Notes under the pieces: model-generated
The model's database searches: none
The model's input: only the letters and a program-made list of their open reading frames with translations
What the model was told of the DNA's origin: nothing
In this document: positions 53,875 through 62,821 of the stretch, piece by piece
How positions within the stretch are numbered: position 1 is the first letter of the stretch
Layout: every line of letters starts with the position of its first letter
Translations under genes and position numbers: made by a program
Assembly: GCF_963662755.1 (NCBI RefSeq)
Contig: NZ_OY759725.1
Location: 372,001 to 436,000 of the forward strand
Length of the DNA stretch: 64,000 nucleotides
DNA from: an uncultured Sulfurimonas sp.
GTDB lineage: Bacteria; Campylobacterota; Campylobacteria; Campylobacterales; Sulfurimonadaceae
Direction: 5' to 3'

Positions 53875-54963
53875 CTACTTAGCCGTACACGATAGACAAG
53901 GGTCAAAAGATGCAAGTATAGCAGGAGCATCTGCATAGTTCTCACCTTTAAATATATGAGAAAAAGCAGGTATAGATGCAAAGGTCGGAGTTTTTATGCG
54001 AACTCTTTCTAAAATAGCTTTACCATTTCCTTTTACATAGTACATCAACTCGCCTCTAGGAGCTTCAAAACGAACTATCGCTTCTCCATTTGGCTTTCCC
54101 TTTACTTTTGTAAATATCTCGCCCTCAGGAAGTCCTGCCAAGATGTTTTCACACATCTCTATGGAGTTTAGTATCTCATTTAGCCTTACTACATTTCTTG
54201 CGTTTATATCTCCATCACTATGAGTTTGGATTTTGTACCCTACTTCATCAAATGGCAAGTAATCTATCTCATTTCTTACATCTACATTCATTCCAGATGC
54301 ACGAGCAAGTGGACCGATAGCATTAAATCTAAATGCATCATCAAGACTCAATGCTCCGATGCCTTTAAACTTCAAAGACAAACTCCAGTTATTTGTAAAC
54401 TCATCTATATAGCCAAGCACTTTTTGTTTTACAAGTTCAAGTTTTAAAGATATCATTTTAGATACTTCAAGAGATAAATCTCTGTTCACTCCACCGATAG
54501 AGATAAAATCAAACTGCACTCTGTTTCCAGTTAAGAGTTCTTGTATCTCCATAATATCTTCTCTATCGCCCATTATCCTCATAAACATAGCTTCAAAACC
54601 AGCATTTTCACAAGTGTGAGATAAGCAAAGCATGTGAGAGTGGATGCGGTCGAGTTCTAGCAAAAGTATTCTAAGATATTTAGCCTTGAGAGTTATCTCG
54701 GCATCTAAGAGTTTTTCTATGGATGCAGTGTATGAGAGTGAATGAGTGATAGCACAAAGTCCACAAACTCTAGCAACCACATAACCAACAGCATCGAACT
54801 TGAACTTCTCACTGCAAGCTTTTTCTATACCACGATGCACAAATCCGACATCAGAATCAACAGCGATAATTTTTTCATTTTCACACTCAAACTTAAAACG
54901 AACAGGTTCTAAAAGAGAGATATGTTGTGAACCAAGAGGAATATTTATTGTTTTTTTTGCCAT
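53875..54963 (-). CDS. Group 4 [NiFe] hydrogenase large subunit (EchE-like)
   Basis: A 362-residue protein of the NuoD/HycE/EchE family. Both nickel-binding Cys pairs are present: RVCGLCAITHS near residue 66 and DPCLSCTAK at the extreme C terminus. Their presence separates it from NuoD of complex I, which lacks them, and supports an active Ni-Fe site. The C terminus ends three residues after the last Cys, so little or no maturation peptide would need removal. The usual partners (echA-D: antiporter-like, membrane, small subunit) are not adjacent, and guaD starts on the other strand 46 bases upstream. Confidence 0.88.
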   Translation of the reverse strand: MAKKTINIPLGSQHISLLEPVRFKFECENEKIIAVDSDVGFVHRGIEKACSEKFKFDAVGYVVARVCGLCAITHSLSYTASIEKLLDAEITLKAKYLRILLLELDRIHSHMLCLSHTCENAGFEAMFMRIMGDREDIMEIQELLTGNRVQFDFISIGGVNRDLSLEVSKMISLKLELVKQKVLGYIDEFTNNWSLSLKFKGIGALSLDDAFRFNAIGPLARASGMNVDVRNEIDYLPFDEVGYKIQTHSDGDINARNVVRLNEILNSIEMCENILAGLPEGEIFTKVKGKPNGEAIVRFEAPRGELMYYVKGNGKAILERVRIKTPTFASIPAFSHIFKGENYADAPAILASFDPCLSCTAK

Positions 54964-55008
54964 AACTTATTTTACCTCAAACTTTATAAAATAAGCTATA
55001 ATCTTACT

Positions 55009-55467
55009 ATGAATAAATGGATGAAAATAGCTTATAACGAAGCAACAAAAGGGATGCTTGCAAACGATGGCGGACCTTTTGGTGCCGTTATAGTCAAAGA
55101 TAACAAAATAATCTCTCAAGCACATAATGAAGTCTTAAAAACAAATGACCCAACAGCTCACGCTGAGATGAATGCCATAAGAAAAGCTAGTCAAACTCTT
55201 GGTACTTTTGACCTCTCAGGCTGTGTTTTATACACAAGTTGTATGCCATGTCCTATGTGTTTAGGCGCTATATTTTGGGCGAGAATTTCTACTGTTTACT
55301 ATGGAGCTACTGAGGAAGATGCAGCTCGTGGCGGTTTTGATGATAAATTTTTTTATGAAATGCTCGATGGTAAAAACAGCGATTTAGATTTAAAACAGCT
55401 AGATGCAAAACAAAACGCTGAGCTTTTTGATATGTGGCTAAAAAAAAGAGATAGAAAGATATACTAG
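55009..55467 (+). CDS. guaD: Guanine deaminase (cytidine deaminase fold)
   Basis: A 152-residue CDA-fold deaminase. Zinc ligands are in PTAHAEMNAIRKA and SCMPCPMCLGAI. The C-terminal extension with ARGGFDDKFFYEM is characteristic of bacterial GuaD, which domain-swaps this segment; tRNA adenosine deaminase TadA lacks it. It converts guanine to xanthine. Single gene between the hydrogenase pair (divergent) and a gap of 259 bases. Confidence 0.85.
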   Translation: MNKWMKIAYNEATKGMLANDGGPFGAVIVKDNKIISQAHNEVLKTNDPTAHAEMNAIRKASQTLGTFDLSGCVLYTSCMPCPMCLGAIFWARISTVYYGATEEDAARGGFDDKFFYEMLDGKNSDLDLKQLDAKQNAELFDMWLKKRDRKIY

Positions 55468-55726
55468 GTTCAAGACCATTCAGAGTTTTGTGTCAGGAAT
55501 CGATAGATTATAAAATAATATTATAGCCTATTTTGCTCATAAAAATATTCGCCAAAAACCTAAAAGTTCTTGAACAAATACTATGTAAAAATTCTAAAGC
55601 TTGATTTACTGATTAAATTCTATCAACTATGAAAGAGCTTATGGAATATGAGAATATTTAGATTACTATAATTTATAAAAAAAGAAGTAGATCATAATTT
55701 AATTATTTATTCTATATAAATTGTAA
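55468..55726. other. Gene-free gap after guaD
   Basis: 259 bases without a convincing gene. An 8-bp inverted repeat GTTCAAGA / TCTTGAAC (55468-55475 and 55568-55575) brackets about 90 bases containing TTTTGTGTCAGG, which is vaguely like insertion-sequence ends. It could be an IS scar, but no transposase codons were recognised. Confidence 0.35.
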
Positions 55727-56227
55727 TTATAAATTTTCTCTTTTTTCAGTAATAGAATAAAGAATCTTTTTAAAAGCTTTTTCCAATATATCTTTTTCTG
55801 TTTCATTTAAAATATCATAGAAGTAGTTATCATTTTCTCCAAATTGGGGCATGCACTTAAGAACTATTTCTCTACCTTTATCCTCAAGGTAAATAAGTGA
55901 GCTTCTTTTGTCTTCCTTGGAATCTTTTTTATAGATAAGTTTTTTTAACTCAAGTTTTTTTACTACTTTACTAATTCCACCAGAGGAAAATACCATTCCA
56001 GCAGAAACTTCTGCTGCTGTTATTCCATCATTACGAACATGTAAAGATATTAACATATCTATTTCTGCTTGAGTTAAATCATATTCTTCATATATTGGTT
56101 TTCCCCTTGCATGTAACATATTACAAATTATAGTCATCGGAATAGTTATTCCAGCAGTTCCTTTTATACCTTCTTTGTTTCTTTCTTCTTCAAATTCATA
56201 AAATGCATCTAGTATTTTCTTTTTCAT
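55727..56227 (-). CDS. MarR family transcriptional regulator
   Basis: A 166-residue winged-helix regulator. Helix-turn-helix and wing segments are GITAAEVSAGMVFSSGGISK, VVKKLELKKLIYKKD and KRSSLIYLEDKGREIV. It is divergent from the efflux operon. Two identical palindromes in the shared region suggest that it controls both directions. It most likely represses the pump and is released by a small aromatic or toxic compound, as for other MarR proteins next to efflux genes. Confidence 0.88.
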   Translation of the reverse strand: MKKKILDAFYEFEEERNKEGIKGTAGITIPMTIICNMLHARGKPIYEEYDLTQAEIDMLISLHVRNDGITAAEVSAGMVFSSGGISKVVKKLELKKLIYKKDSKEDKRSSLIYLEDKGREIVLKCMPQFGENDNYFYDILNETEKDILEKAFKKILYSITEKRENL

Positions 56228-56272
56228 AATTAAATTATATCATGAATTTTTTAAATTCTTTTTAAATAAAGC

Positions 56273-56282
56273 TTCCTAGGAA
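56273..56282. promoter_or_regulatory. Operator-like palindrome, MarR site 1
   Basis: TTCCTAGGAA, a perfect 10-bp palindrome, lies 46 bases from the marR-like ATG. With its flank it shares AGCTTCCTAGGAA, in inverted orientation, with site 2. Confidence 0.7.
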
Positions 56283-56324
56283 AGTATATTTTAAGTATAA
56301 AAGTGTTACATTTTCAAATATAGA

Positions 56325-56334
56325 TTCCTAGGAA
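56325..56334. promoter_or_regulatory. Operator-like palindrome, MarR site 2
   Basis: A second copy of TTCCTAGGAA, 52 bases from site 1 (about five helical turns), ending 21 bases before the TolC ATG. It would cover the promoter or ribosome loading region of the efflux operon. Confidence 0.7.
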
Positions 56335-56355
56335 GCTAAATTTAAAGGATAAAAA

Positions 56356-57585
56356 ATGATTAAAAAGTCAATTTTGGCATTAAGTTTTCCAGCTTTACTT
56401 TTCTCTGAAAGTTTAAATAATTTAATAGAGATGTCATTAAAAAATAAAAATGTAATGGCTTCCGAGCAGAGAGTTGAAGCGGTTCAAGAAGAGTATAAAA
56501 GTGCACAGAAAGGTTATTTGCCAGTTGTCAACATAGGTGCTGGATATACAGACGTACTACATGAAACGGCAGCATTTGCGGACAATTCCCTAAACGCATA
56601 TGTAGATGTATCATATGAACTTTATGATGGTGGAAAAAAAGATTTAACCTATCAATCTTATGAATCGCAAATTGAAGCTTCAAAAGAAGCTTTAATATCT
56701 TTAAAAAATCAAGTGTCTTTGGTTGTCGTAGAACACTATTTTAATTATTTAACTTATGTTTCAGAGAAAGACGCAAAGTTAAAAGAGATAGAACAATTAA
56801 ACGCGCAGCATGATAGGCTTAGTAAATTTCTTGGTGTAGGTACAACGACTATTGACGAAGTAGATAGAATTGTATCAAATAAACAAAGCGCTAATGTAGA
56901 GTTACATCAAATAGAGTTAAACATTCAAACCGTTTTACATAAGTTGACCTATTTAACTGGACAAAAAGTTTCTATCAACGAAGGTTCTTATATTGAAATA
57001 AATCATGAAAATCCTGAGCCAAGAAACGATATAAAGGCTTTAAAACAGTCTTCGCAAACGCAACTTTTAAACGCAAAAAATGTAAAGACTGCCAATAACC
57101 CACAAATAAGTCTAGATAACAAGTATACATATTATATGGATAACTACAATAATTCAACTTACGCTGATAATGCGATAGATGATCAGAATGTGTTTAGCAT
57201 AAATGCCACATGGGAAATATTTGACTTTGGTTCCAATGAAGCATCTTATCAAGCCGCTTACAAATCTTTTTTAAGTTCTAAGTCGGAATATGAATATGAA
57301 AAATTTAAGGCAAATGTCGACTTGAATTTGGCAATAAAATCTTATGAGATTAATGAACATAAAATTAAATCTGCAGAAGCTGGTCTTAAAGCGGCAATAA
57401 GCACTTATGACATAATAAAAAGTAAATATGAAAATGGTCTTGTGGATAACGTGAGTTATTTAGAAGCTTTAAGTGATCAATCAGATGCAGAGAGTTCTTT
57501 ATACTCTGCAAAGTATGCCTTAGAAGTTAGTAAAGCAAATGTAATGTATCAAAGAGGAAAAAACGTATGGGAGTATGTAAAATGA
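56356..57585 (+). CDS. TolC-family outer membrane efflux protein
   Basis: A 409-residue protein with a signal peptide (MIKKSILALSFPALLFS, cleavage near 17) and TolC-type helical repeats: LNNLIEMSLKNKNVMASEQRV at the start and SYELYDGGKKD, TWEIFDFGSNEASY and YENGLVDNVSYLEALSD in both halves. It provides the outer-membrane channel for the RND pump encoded downstream. The stop codon lies 19 bases inside the adaptor gene frame. A GGA ribosome binding site precedes the ATG. Confidence 0.9.
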   Translation: MIKKSILALSFPALLFSESLNNLIEMSLKNKNVMASEQRVEAVQEEYKSAQKGYLPVVNIGAGYTDVLHETAAFADNSLNAYVDVSYELYDGGKKDLTYQSYESQIEASKEALISLKNQVSLVVVEHYFNYLTYVSEKDAKLKEIEQLNAQHDRLSKFLGVGTTTIDEVDRIVSNKQSANVELHQIELNIQTVLHKLTYLTGQKVSINEGSYIEINHENPEPRNDIKALKQSSQTQLLNAKNVKTANNPQISLDNKYTYYMDNYNNSTYADNAIDDQNVFSINATWEIFDFGSNEASYQAAYKSFLSSKSEYEYEKFKANVDLNLAIKSYEINEHKIKSAEAGLKAAISTYDIIKSKYENGLVDNVSYLEALSDQSDAESSLYSAKYALEVSKANVMYQRGKNVWEYVK

Positions 57586-58655
57586 AAAATCTACTAATAA
57601 GTATAGTGTTATTAATAAGTACCTTATTATTCGCCGAAGGTAAACAGCCTCCAGCAACACCGGTAAAAGTATTTACAGTTAATGACAAGGCTGTAAAGAT
57701 AACAAAAAAATATCCAGCGACCATTAAAGCTCAAAAGAGTGTTGATATTATTGCTAGAGTATCAGGTTCTTTAGAAAAAAGATATTTTGAAGAGGGTTCA
57801 TTTGTAAAAAAAGGTCAAAACTTATATAAAATTGAACAAAGAACATATCAAGCAGATATTGATTCTGCAAGAGCATCACTCAAGCGTGCCCAATCATTAT
57901 TAGTTAAAGCTACAAGTGATTGGAATAGATACAAAACACTATTTGAACAAAAATCAATAAGTGCTTCACAAAGAGATGAGTATTATTATAACTATGAAGA
58001 TGCAATAGCAAATGTGAGTAGTGCAGAAGCTTCTCTAGAAAATGCAAAAATTCAATATGCTTATACAATAATTAAAGCACCAATGGATGGTATTGTTTCA
58101 ATTACACAACTTAATGTTGGTAACTTTGTAAGTGCAAATACAACACTTACAACTATCACAAAAGTTGACCCAATTTATGCAGAGTTTTCAATACCACAAA
58201 CTGATATTGGACAATATTTATCTCAGATTAAATCTGAAAATGTAAAGTTTTCTGTTAATTGTCATAATAAATGTCTTGAAGATGGAGTTTTAAAATATGT
58301 TTCGCCAACTCTTGATTCTTCAAGTGATACTTTACTTTTAAGAGCTCAATTTGATAATAAAAATGCTGAAGTAATCATAGGACAATTTACAAATATTAAT
58401 ATCTCTAATATTCCTATGAAAGATGTAACAACTATTCCAGAAGAAGCAATTATGCAAAATGGAAGTAAAGCGATAGTTTATGTTATAGATGAAAATTCAC
58501 TTGCAAAAATCAAACCTATACAACTTACAGGTGAAAGTTCTAAAGATGGAGTGATTGTAAAAGGTAATTTAAAAGTAAATGACAAAATCATTATTAGTAA
58601 TATCTCAAAAATAAGACCAAATTCAAAAGTTCAAATCATAGAAGCAAGGAGATAA
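57567..58655 (+). CDS. RND efflux periplasmic adaptor (MFP)
   Basis: A 362-residue membrane-fusion protein. It has a hydrophobic N-terminal signal (NLLISIVLLISTLLFAEG), the lipoyl half IIARVSGSLEKRYFEEGSFVKKG, a helical hairpin (about 90-150), the second lipoyl half IIKAPMDGIVSITQLNVGNFV and beta-barrel and proximal domains. It bridges the RND transporter and TolC. The start could be the ATG reading MKNLLIS at 57582, which overlaps the TolC stop by four bases and gives a better signal peptide. The RND gene begins one base after its stop. Confidence 0.92.
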   Translation: MGVCKMKNLLISIVLLISTLLFAEGKQPPATPVKVFTVNDKAVKITKKYPATIKAQKSVDIIARVSGSLEKRYFEEGSFVKKGQNLYKIEQRTYQADIDSARASLKRAQSLLVKATSDWNRYKTLFEQKSISASQRDEYYYNYEDAIANVSSAEASLENAKIQYAYTIIKAPMDGIVSITQLNVGNFVSANTTLTTITKVDPIYAEFSIPQTDIGQYLSQIKSENVKFSVNCHNKCLEDGVLKYVSPTLDSSSDTLLLRAQFDNKNAEVIIGQFTNINISNIPMKDVTTIPEEAIMQNGSKAIVYVIDENSLAKIKPIQLTGESSKDGVIVKGNLKVNDKIIISNISKIRPNSKVQIIEARR

Positions 58656-58656
58656 A

Positions 58657-61600
58657 ATGATCTCTTCATATTTTATAAAAAATCCAGTATTAACCTCGGT
58701 AATTTCAATTTTAATTTTTCTTGCTGGATTATTGGCAATTAAAAATTTACCAGTTGAACTTTATCCCCAAGTATCTCCTCCTCAGATAACTGTATCTACA
58801 ACTTATCCAGGGGCAAGTGCACAGACTATCGCTCAAACAGTTGTAGCACCTCTTGAAGAGAGTCTAAATGGTGTTACAGATATGATTTATATGGAATCAA
58901 CCACATCAGATGCGGGGACAGCTTCTATTAATGTTTATTTTAAAGTGGGAACTGATCCACAAACAGCAAAAGTAAATGTAAATAATAAAGTACAAACAAT
59001 ACTTTCAACTCTTCCTTCAAGTGTACAAAATCAAGGGCTTAATGTAGATGAAAAATCACCAAGTATTTTAAAAGTATACTCACTGATTTCTCCTGATAAT
59101 TCAAAAGATACACTTTTTTTATCAAACTATGCAAAAAACAATATTGTTGATGAACTTAAACGTATTGATGGTGTTGGTGGCGTAAGTATCTTTGGTGAAA
59201 AAGAGTATGCAATGAGGGTTTGGTTAGATCCTTCAAAACTACTAAACTACAATTTAACAGCAGCAGAAGTAATAGCAAAAATCCAAGACCAAAATGAACA
59301 ATATGCAGCGGGTAAGTTTTCTGAGGAGCCAACAGCTAGCAAACAGATGTTTACATATACTTTGCAAACACCCAATAGATTTGAAAATGTTGAACAGTTC
59401 TCAAATATCATTTTAAAAGCGGATGAAACAGGTAGAAATGTTTTACTAAAAGATGTATCAACAGTTGAACTAGGAGCAGCATCTTATTCAAGTAAGGCTT
59501 TATACAACGGACAAAATGCCATTCCCTTTGGTATTTTCTTACAATCAGGTGCAAATGCACTTGATGCATCTGAAGCAATTCAAGCAAAAATTGATGAATT
59601 AGAAAAAAGTTTCCCTGCAGGTGTTGAATATAGGGTACCTTATGAAACAGTATCATTTATTGAGATATCAATAGAAGAAGTGATAAATACTTTTATTGAA
59701 GCTATGATTTTAGTAATGCTGATTATTTACCTTTTCTTACAAAACTTCAGAGCAACACTTATTCCTCTTTTAGCAGTTCCTATCTCAATTGTTGGGGCAT
59801 TTGCAGGAATGTATGCTTTTGGATTCACTATAAATCTACTTACTTTGTTTGGATTGGTTTTAGCTATTGGTATTGTTGTTGATGATGCTATTGTGGTAAT
59901 TGAAAATGTTGAAAAACATATGAGTGCTGGGATGAGTCCCAAAGATGCAACTACAAAGGCAATGCAAGAGGTTTCAGGAGCACTAGTTGCAATTGTATTA
60001 GTTTTATGTGCTGTATTTGTTCCTGTGGCATTTTTAGGTGGTCTTACAGGAGTGATGTATCAACAGTTTGCAGTAACTATTGCTATATCTGTTATTATCT
60101 CAGGATTTGTTGCTTTAACTTTAACACCAGCTCTTTGTGCACTTTTATTAAAACCAGTTCATAAAGAACCTATTTTTATTTTTAGATGGTTTAATAAAGC
60201 TTTTGATTCACTAACAAATGCTTATGGAAAAATAGTAAAACTAGTAATCAAACTATCTCTAGTATTTATGGTGATTTATGCTGGTGTTGTGTTTGTTACT
60301 TACTGGGAGTTTGGAAAAATGAGTAGTGAACTAGTACCAACTGAAGATCAAGGAAACTTAATGATACTTTCATCTAACCCTGCTGGTTCATCACTTACAA
60401 GAACCCAGATGCTTGCTGATGAAATTTATCAAACCATATCAAAAAATCCAAATGTAGAACAGATGATGCAAATTCCAGGTATGGACTTTGCAACTTTTAC
60501 ACAAAGAACAAATGCTATGATCTCTTTTGTTGATATGAAAGATTGGAGTGAGCGAACTGAAGATAATCAACAAACACCATTTTTAGCGAATCAATTCACT
60601 GGACAATTGATGCAAACAACAAGTGAAGGTTTTAGTTTTGCAATAGTTCCAGGTGTAATTCCAGGTATGTCTTTAACAGGTGGATTTGATATGTATGTTC
60701 AATCAAGAAATAGTACAGATATAAATACTTTAAATAAATATGTAAATGAAATAATTACAAAAGCAAATGAAAATCCAAAACTATCAGGAGTTAGAACAAC
60801 ACTAGATATAAACACTCCAAAATACAAAATGGAAGTTGATTATAAAAAAGCATTTTCTAAGGGTGTAAGTACAAATGATATTTTTACAGCACTCAATGCA
60901 ACATTATCAAATAAAAAGGTAAATGATTTTACTTTAAATGGTAAAAACTATGATGTTATCATAGAAGCTTTACAAGAGTATAGAGAAGACCCAAATGGTT
61001 TAGATAAAGTATATGTAAGAGGTTCAAATGACGAGCTTTTACCAGTTTCATCTTTTGTAACTGTTACTAAAACAACTGGAACAGATATTATAAACAGAAT
61101 GAATATGTTCCAATCAGCTAAAATATCAGGTTCACCCTCCCCTGGCATTAGCTCAACAGATGCCTTAAATGAAATAGAAAAGATTGCAAATGAAATCTTA
61201 CCAAGTGATTACTCAATCGCATGGACAGGAACAGCTTACCAAGAAAAAGAAGTAGCTAGTGATAGTACTATTGCATTTATCTCTGGTATCGTTTTTCTTT
61301 ATTTGATTCTTTGTGCATTATATGGAAGATGGCTATTACCTATTAGTATTTTATTTGCAGTTCCTTTTGCAGTTTTAGGCTCTATTGAAGCAACAGTTTT
61401 ACGAGGACTGTCAAATGATATCTATTTCCAAGTTGGACTTTTAGTTCTTATTGGACTTAGTGCGAAAAATGCTATTTTGATTGTGGAGTTTGCTCTGCAA
61501 AAAAGAAAAGAGGGATTTGCGATTATAGATGCAGCAGTTGAAGCTGCAAAACTAAGACTTAGACCAATTGTTATGACTTCTTTAGCCTTTACTATTGGAG

Positions 61601-61791
61601 TTGTTCCTCTTGCTATCTCTTCAGGTGCAGGAGCTGCAAGCAGACATTCTATTGGTACTGGAGTTATTGGTGGTATGTTAGGCGCAACTTTTATTGCTAT
61701 TGTGTTTATTCCAATGTTTTATTATGTGGTTGAAACTCTTACAAATAGTGATAAAAAATTAGCTAAGAAAAAAGCTTTAGAAGAAAAATAA
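58657..61791 (+). CDS. RND multidrug efflux transporter, AcrB/HAE1 type
   Basis: A 1044-residue resistance-nodulation-division pump with twelve membrane helices and two large periplasmic loops (about 30-335 and 560-870). FIKNPVLTSVISILIFLAGL opens the protein; the proton-relay region has GIVVDDAIVVIENVE (Asp pair in helix 4) and helix 10-12 segments LIGLSAKNAILIVEFA and ASRHSIGTGVIGGML. It exports drugs, bile-like compounds or solvents. Together with the TolC and adaptor genes upstream it gives a complete tripartite pump. Confidence 0.96.
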   Translation: MISSYFIKNPVLTSVISILIFLAGLLAIKNLPVELYPQVSPPQITVSTTYPGASAQTIAQTVVAPLEESLNGVTDMIYMESTTSDAGTASINVYFKVGTDPQTAKVNVNNKVQTILSTLPSSVQNQGLNVDEKSPSILKVYSLISPDNSKDTLFLSNYAKNNIVDELKRIDGVGGVSIFGEKEYAMRVWLDPSKLLNYNLTAAEVIAKIQDQNEQYAAGKFSEEPTASKQMFTYTLQTPNRFENVEQFSNIILKADETGRNVLLKDVSTVELGAASYSSKALYNGQNAIPFGIFLQSGANALDASEAIQAKIDELEKSFPAGVEYRVPYETVSFIEISIEEVINTFIEAMILVMLIIYLFLQNFRATLIPLLAVPISIVGAFAGMYAFGFTINLLTLFGLVLAIGIVVDDAIVVIENVEKHMSAGMSPKDATTKAMQEVSGALVAIVLVLCAVFVPVAFLGGLTGVMYQQFAVTIAISVIISGFVALTLTPALCALLLKPVHKEPIFIFRWFNKAFDSLTNAYGKIVKLVIKLSLVFMVIYAGVVFVTYWEFGKMSSELVPTEDQGNLMILSSNPAGSSLTRTQMLADEIYQTISKNPNVEQMMQIPGMDFATFTQRTNAMISFVDMKDWSERTEDNQQTPFLANQFTGQLMQTTSEGFSFAIVPGVIPGMSLTGGFDMYVQSRNSTDINTLNKYVNEIITKANENPKLSGVRTTLDINTPKYKMEVDYKKAFSKGVSTNDIFTALNATLSNKKVNDFTLNGKNYDVIIEALQEYREDPNGLDKVYVRGSNDELLPVSSFVTVTKTTGTDIINRMNMFQSAKISGSPSPGISSTDALNEIEKIANEILPSDYSIAWTGTAYQEKEVASDSTIAFISGIVFLYLILCALYGRWLLPISILFAVPFAVLGSIEATVLRGLSNDIYFQVGLLVLIGLSAKNAILIVEFALQKRKEGFAIIDAAVEAAKLRLRPIVMTSLAFTIGVVPLAISSGAGAASRHSIGTGVIGGMLGATFIAIVFIPMFYYVVETLTNSDKKLAKKKALEEK

Positions 61792-61793
61792 AC

Positions 61794-62246
61794 ATGATCA
61801 ATAAACAAGCACTAAAAAAGATTTTTGTCATGATAGGTATGATGAGTACCATTGGAGGAGTATTTACTGCAATTATGACCTATGTAAATATTGGATTTTC
61901 TGATGATTTTTTTACAATGTGGTCAAAGTCCTTATTTTTCGCAGTTGTATTTATGATGCCTCTTGGCGGGATTATCATGTTTTTATCAGGTAAATTTATT
62001 AAGTCTATTTTTCCAAATCTCAAAGAGATAGTACAAAATATTTTAGTAGGCATTTGTATAGCTTTAGTTATGGAAGCAATCATGGCAATAAGCACAACAA
62101 TAAATATCATAGGCTATCCTAGTTTGGATATGTTTTTATCTTTTTGGCTTAAAAGTTATTTGGCAGCACTACCATTTGCTTTAGTATTTTCTCCAATTAT
62201 GACAATACTTATAAAACCAAAACTAGATGCTTTTTTAGCAAAGTAA
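61794..62246 (+). CDS. DUF2798-type membrane protein in efflux operon
   Basis: A 150-residue protein with four membrane helices (about 10-30, 45-65, 83-103 and 118-140) arranged as two similar halves: FFTMWSKSLFFAVVFMMPLGG and FLSFWLKSYLAALPFALVFS share the F-x-W-x-K-S-x pattern. DUF2798 proteins usually consist of one or two such repeats. The gene begins two bases after the RND gene and is probably cotranscribed. Its function in the pump locus is unknown. Confidence 0.8.
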   Translation: MINKQALKKIFVMIGMMSTIGGVFTAIMTYVNIGFSDDFFTMWSKSLFFAVVFMMPLGGIIMFLSGKFIKSIFPNLKEIVQNILVGICIALVMEAIMAISTTINIIGYPSLDMFLSFWLKSYLAALPFALVFSPIMTILIKPKLDAFLAK

Positions 62247-62265
62247 AACAGAGTTATCATTTTGG

Positions 62266-62427
62266 TTTCTAGGGAAGCTAACCAATGGCGTTCTCCACTA
62301 TGAGTCCCGAAAAGATGCTTAGGAAGTGGGACTTTAGTCCCGCAAAAAGGCGAGGCTGAAGCCTCACTTCCGAGTTCTTTTTTAATCTCATAGGTTTAGT
62401 AATTGTCTAACTTATAGGGGACATTCC
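62266..62427. repeat. GC-rich REP-like structured element
   Basis: About 160 bases that differ in composition from the surroundings. A 7-bp outer stem GGAAGTG (62322-62328) / CACTTCC (62365-62371) encloses two hairpins, GTGGGACT-TT-AGTCCCGC (62326-62343) and GAGGCT-GA-AGCCTC (62352-62365). AGTCCC is repeated upstream at 62303-62308. The segment GGGGACATTCC at 62417-62427 resembles sequences seen near REP-associated transposases. It may be a REP-type repeat and a terminator for the efflux operon. Confidence 0.6.
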
Positions 62428-62463
62428 AGATTCAAAAATAACATTTTTTTAAAATTTTATTTA

Positions 62464-62472
62464 TGCTATAAT
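62464..62472 (+). promoter_or_regulatory. Extended -10 promoter of first toxin-antitoxin module
   Basis: TGCTATAAT, an extended -10 with consensus TATAAT, lies 38 bases before the antitoxin ATG. AT-rich dyads follow between it and the ATG and could be the autoregulatory operator. Confidence 0.6.
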
Positions 62473-62509
62473 TCATTTAATTATATAAATAATTATTTAA
62501 AGGATTATT

Positions 62510-62821
62510 ATGCAAGCCTACAAAAGAGACGAAATGATTTCAGTCACGGATCTGCTCAAAGGGTTTAAAATGACTCTTGAAAAACTAACTTCACATCAGC
62601 TTGATAAAGTTGCTGTGATGAAAAACAATAAACCTGAAGCTGTGATTGTAAGTGTTGATGAATATGAACGCTTACAATCAAAACATTACTGGAATAGTTT
62701 AGATGAAGAAACATATTTGACAAAAGCTTATGAGTCTTTGACAGATACAGACTCAAAAGCAATATCAATCGAAGAACTTGACAAAAATCTTGATCAAATT
62801 ATAAGTCGTTATGAAGCTTGA
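62510..62821 (+). CDS. Phd/YefM-type antitoxin
   Basis: A 103-residue protein. The N-terminal DNA-binding fold has MISVTDLLKGFKMTLEKL and a VAVMKNNKPEAVIVSVDEYERL segment, the hallmark of Phd/YefM antitoxins. The C-terminal tail (about 60-103) is acidic and would wrap the toxin. It overlaps the toxin gene by 11 bases. AAAGGA precedes the ATG. Confidence 0.88.
   Translation: MQAYKRDEMISVTDLLKGFKMTLEKLTSHQLDKVAVMKNNKPEAVIVSVDEYERLQSKHYWNSLDEETYLTKAYESLTDTDSKAISIEELDKNLDQIISRYEA

Noticed and set aside
53875..54963. Complex I subunit NuoD
   Set aside because: Both nickel-binding CxxC pairs are present, which NuoD lacks, and the neighbours are not nuo genes.
55009..55467. tRNA adenosine deaminase tadA
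   Set aside because: The C-terminal GGFDDKFFYEM extension fits guanine deaminase better, though both share the zinc motifs.
55465..55480. GGTTCAAGACC resembling a tRNA T-arm
   Set aside because: The flanks do not form a T stem and no acceptor, D or anticodon arm is present.
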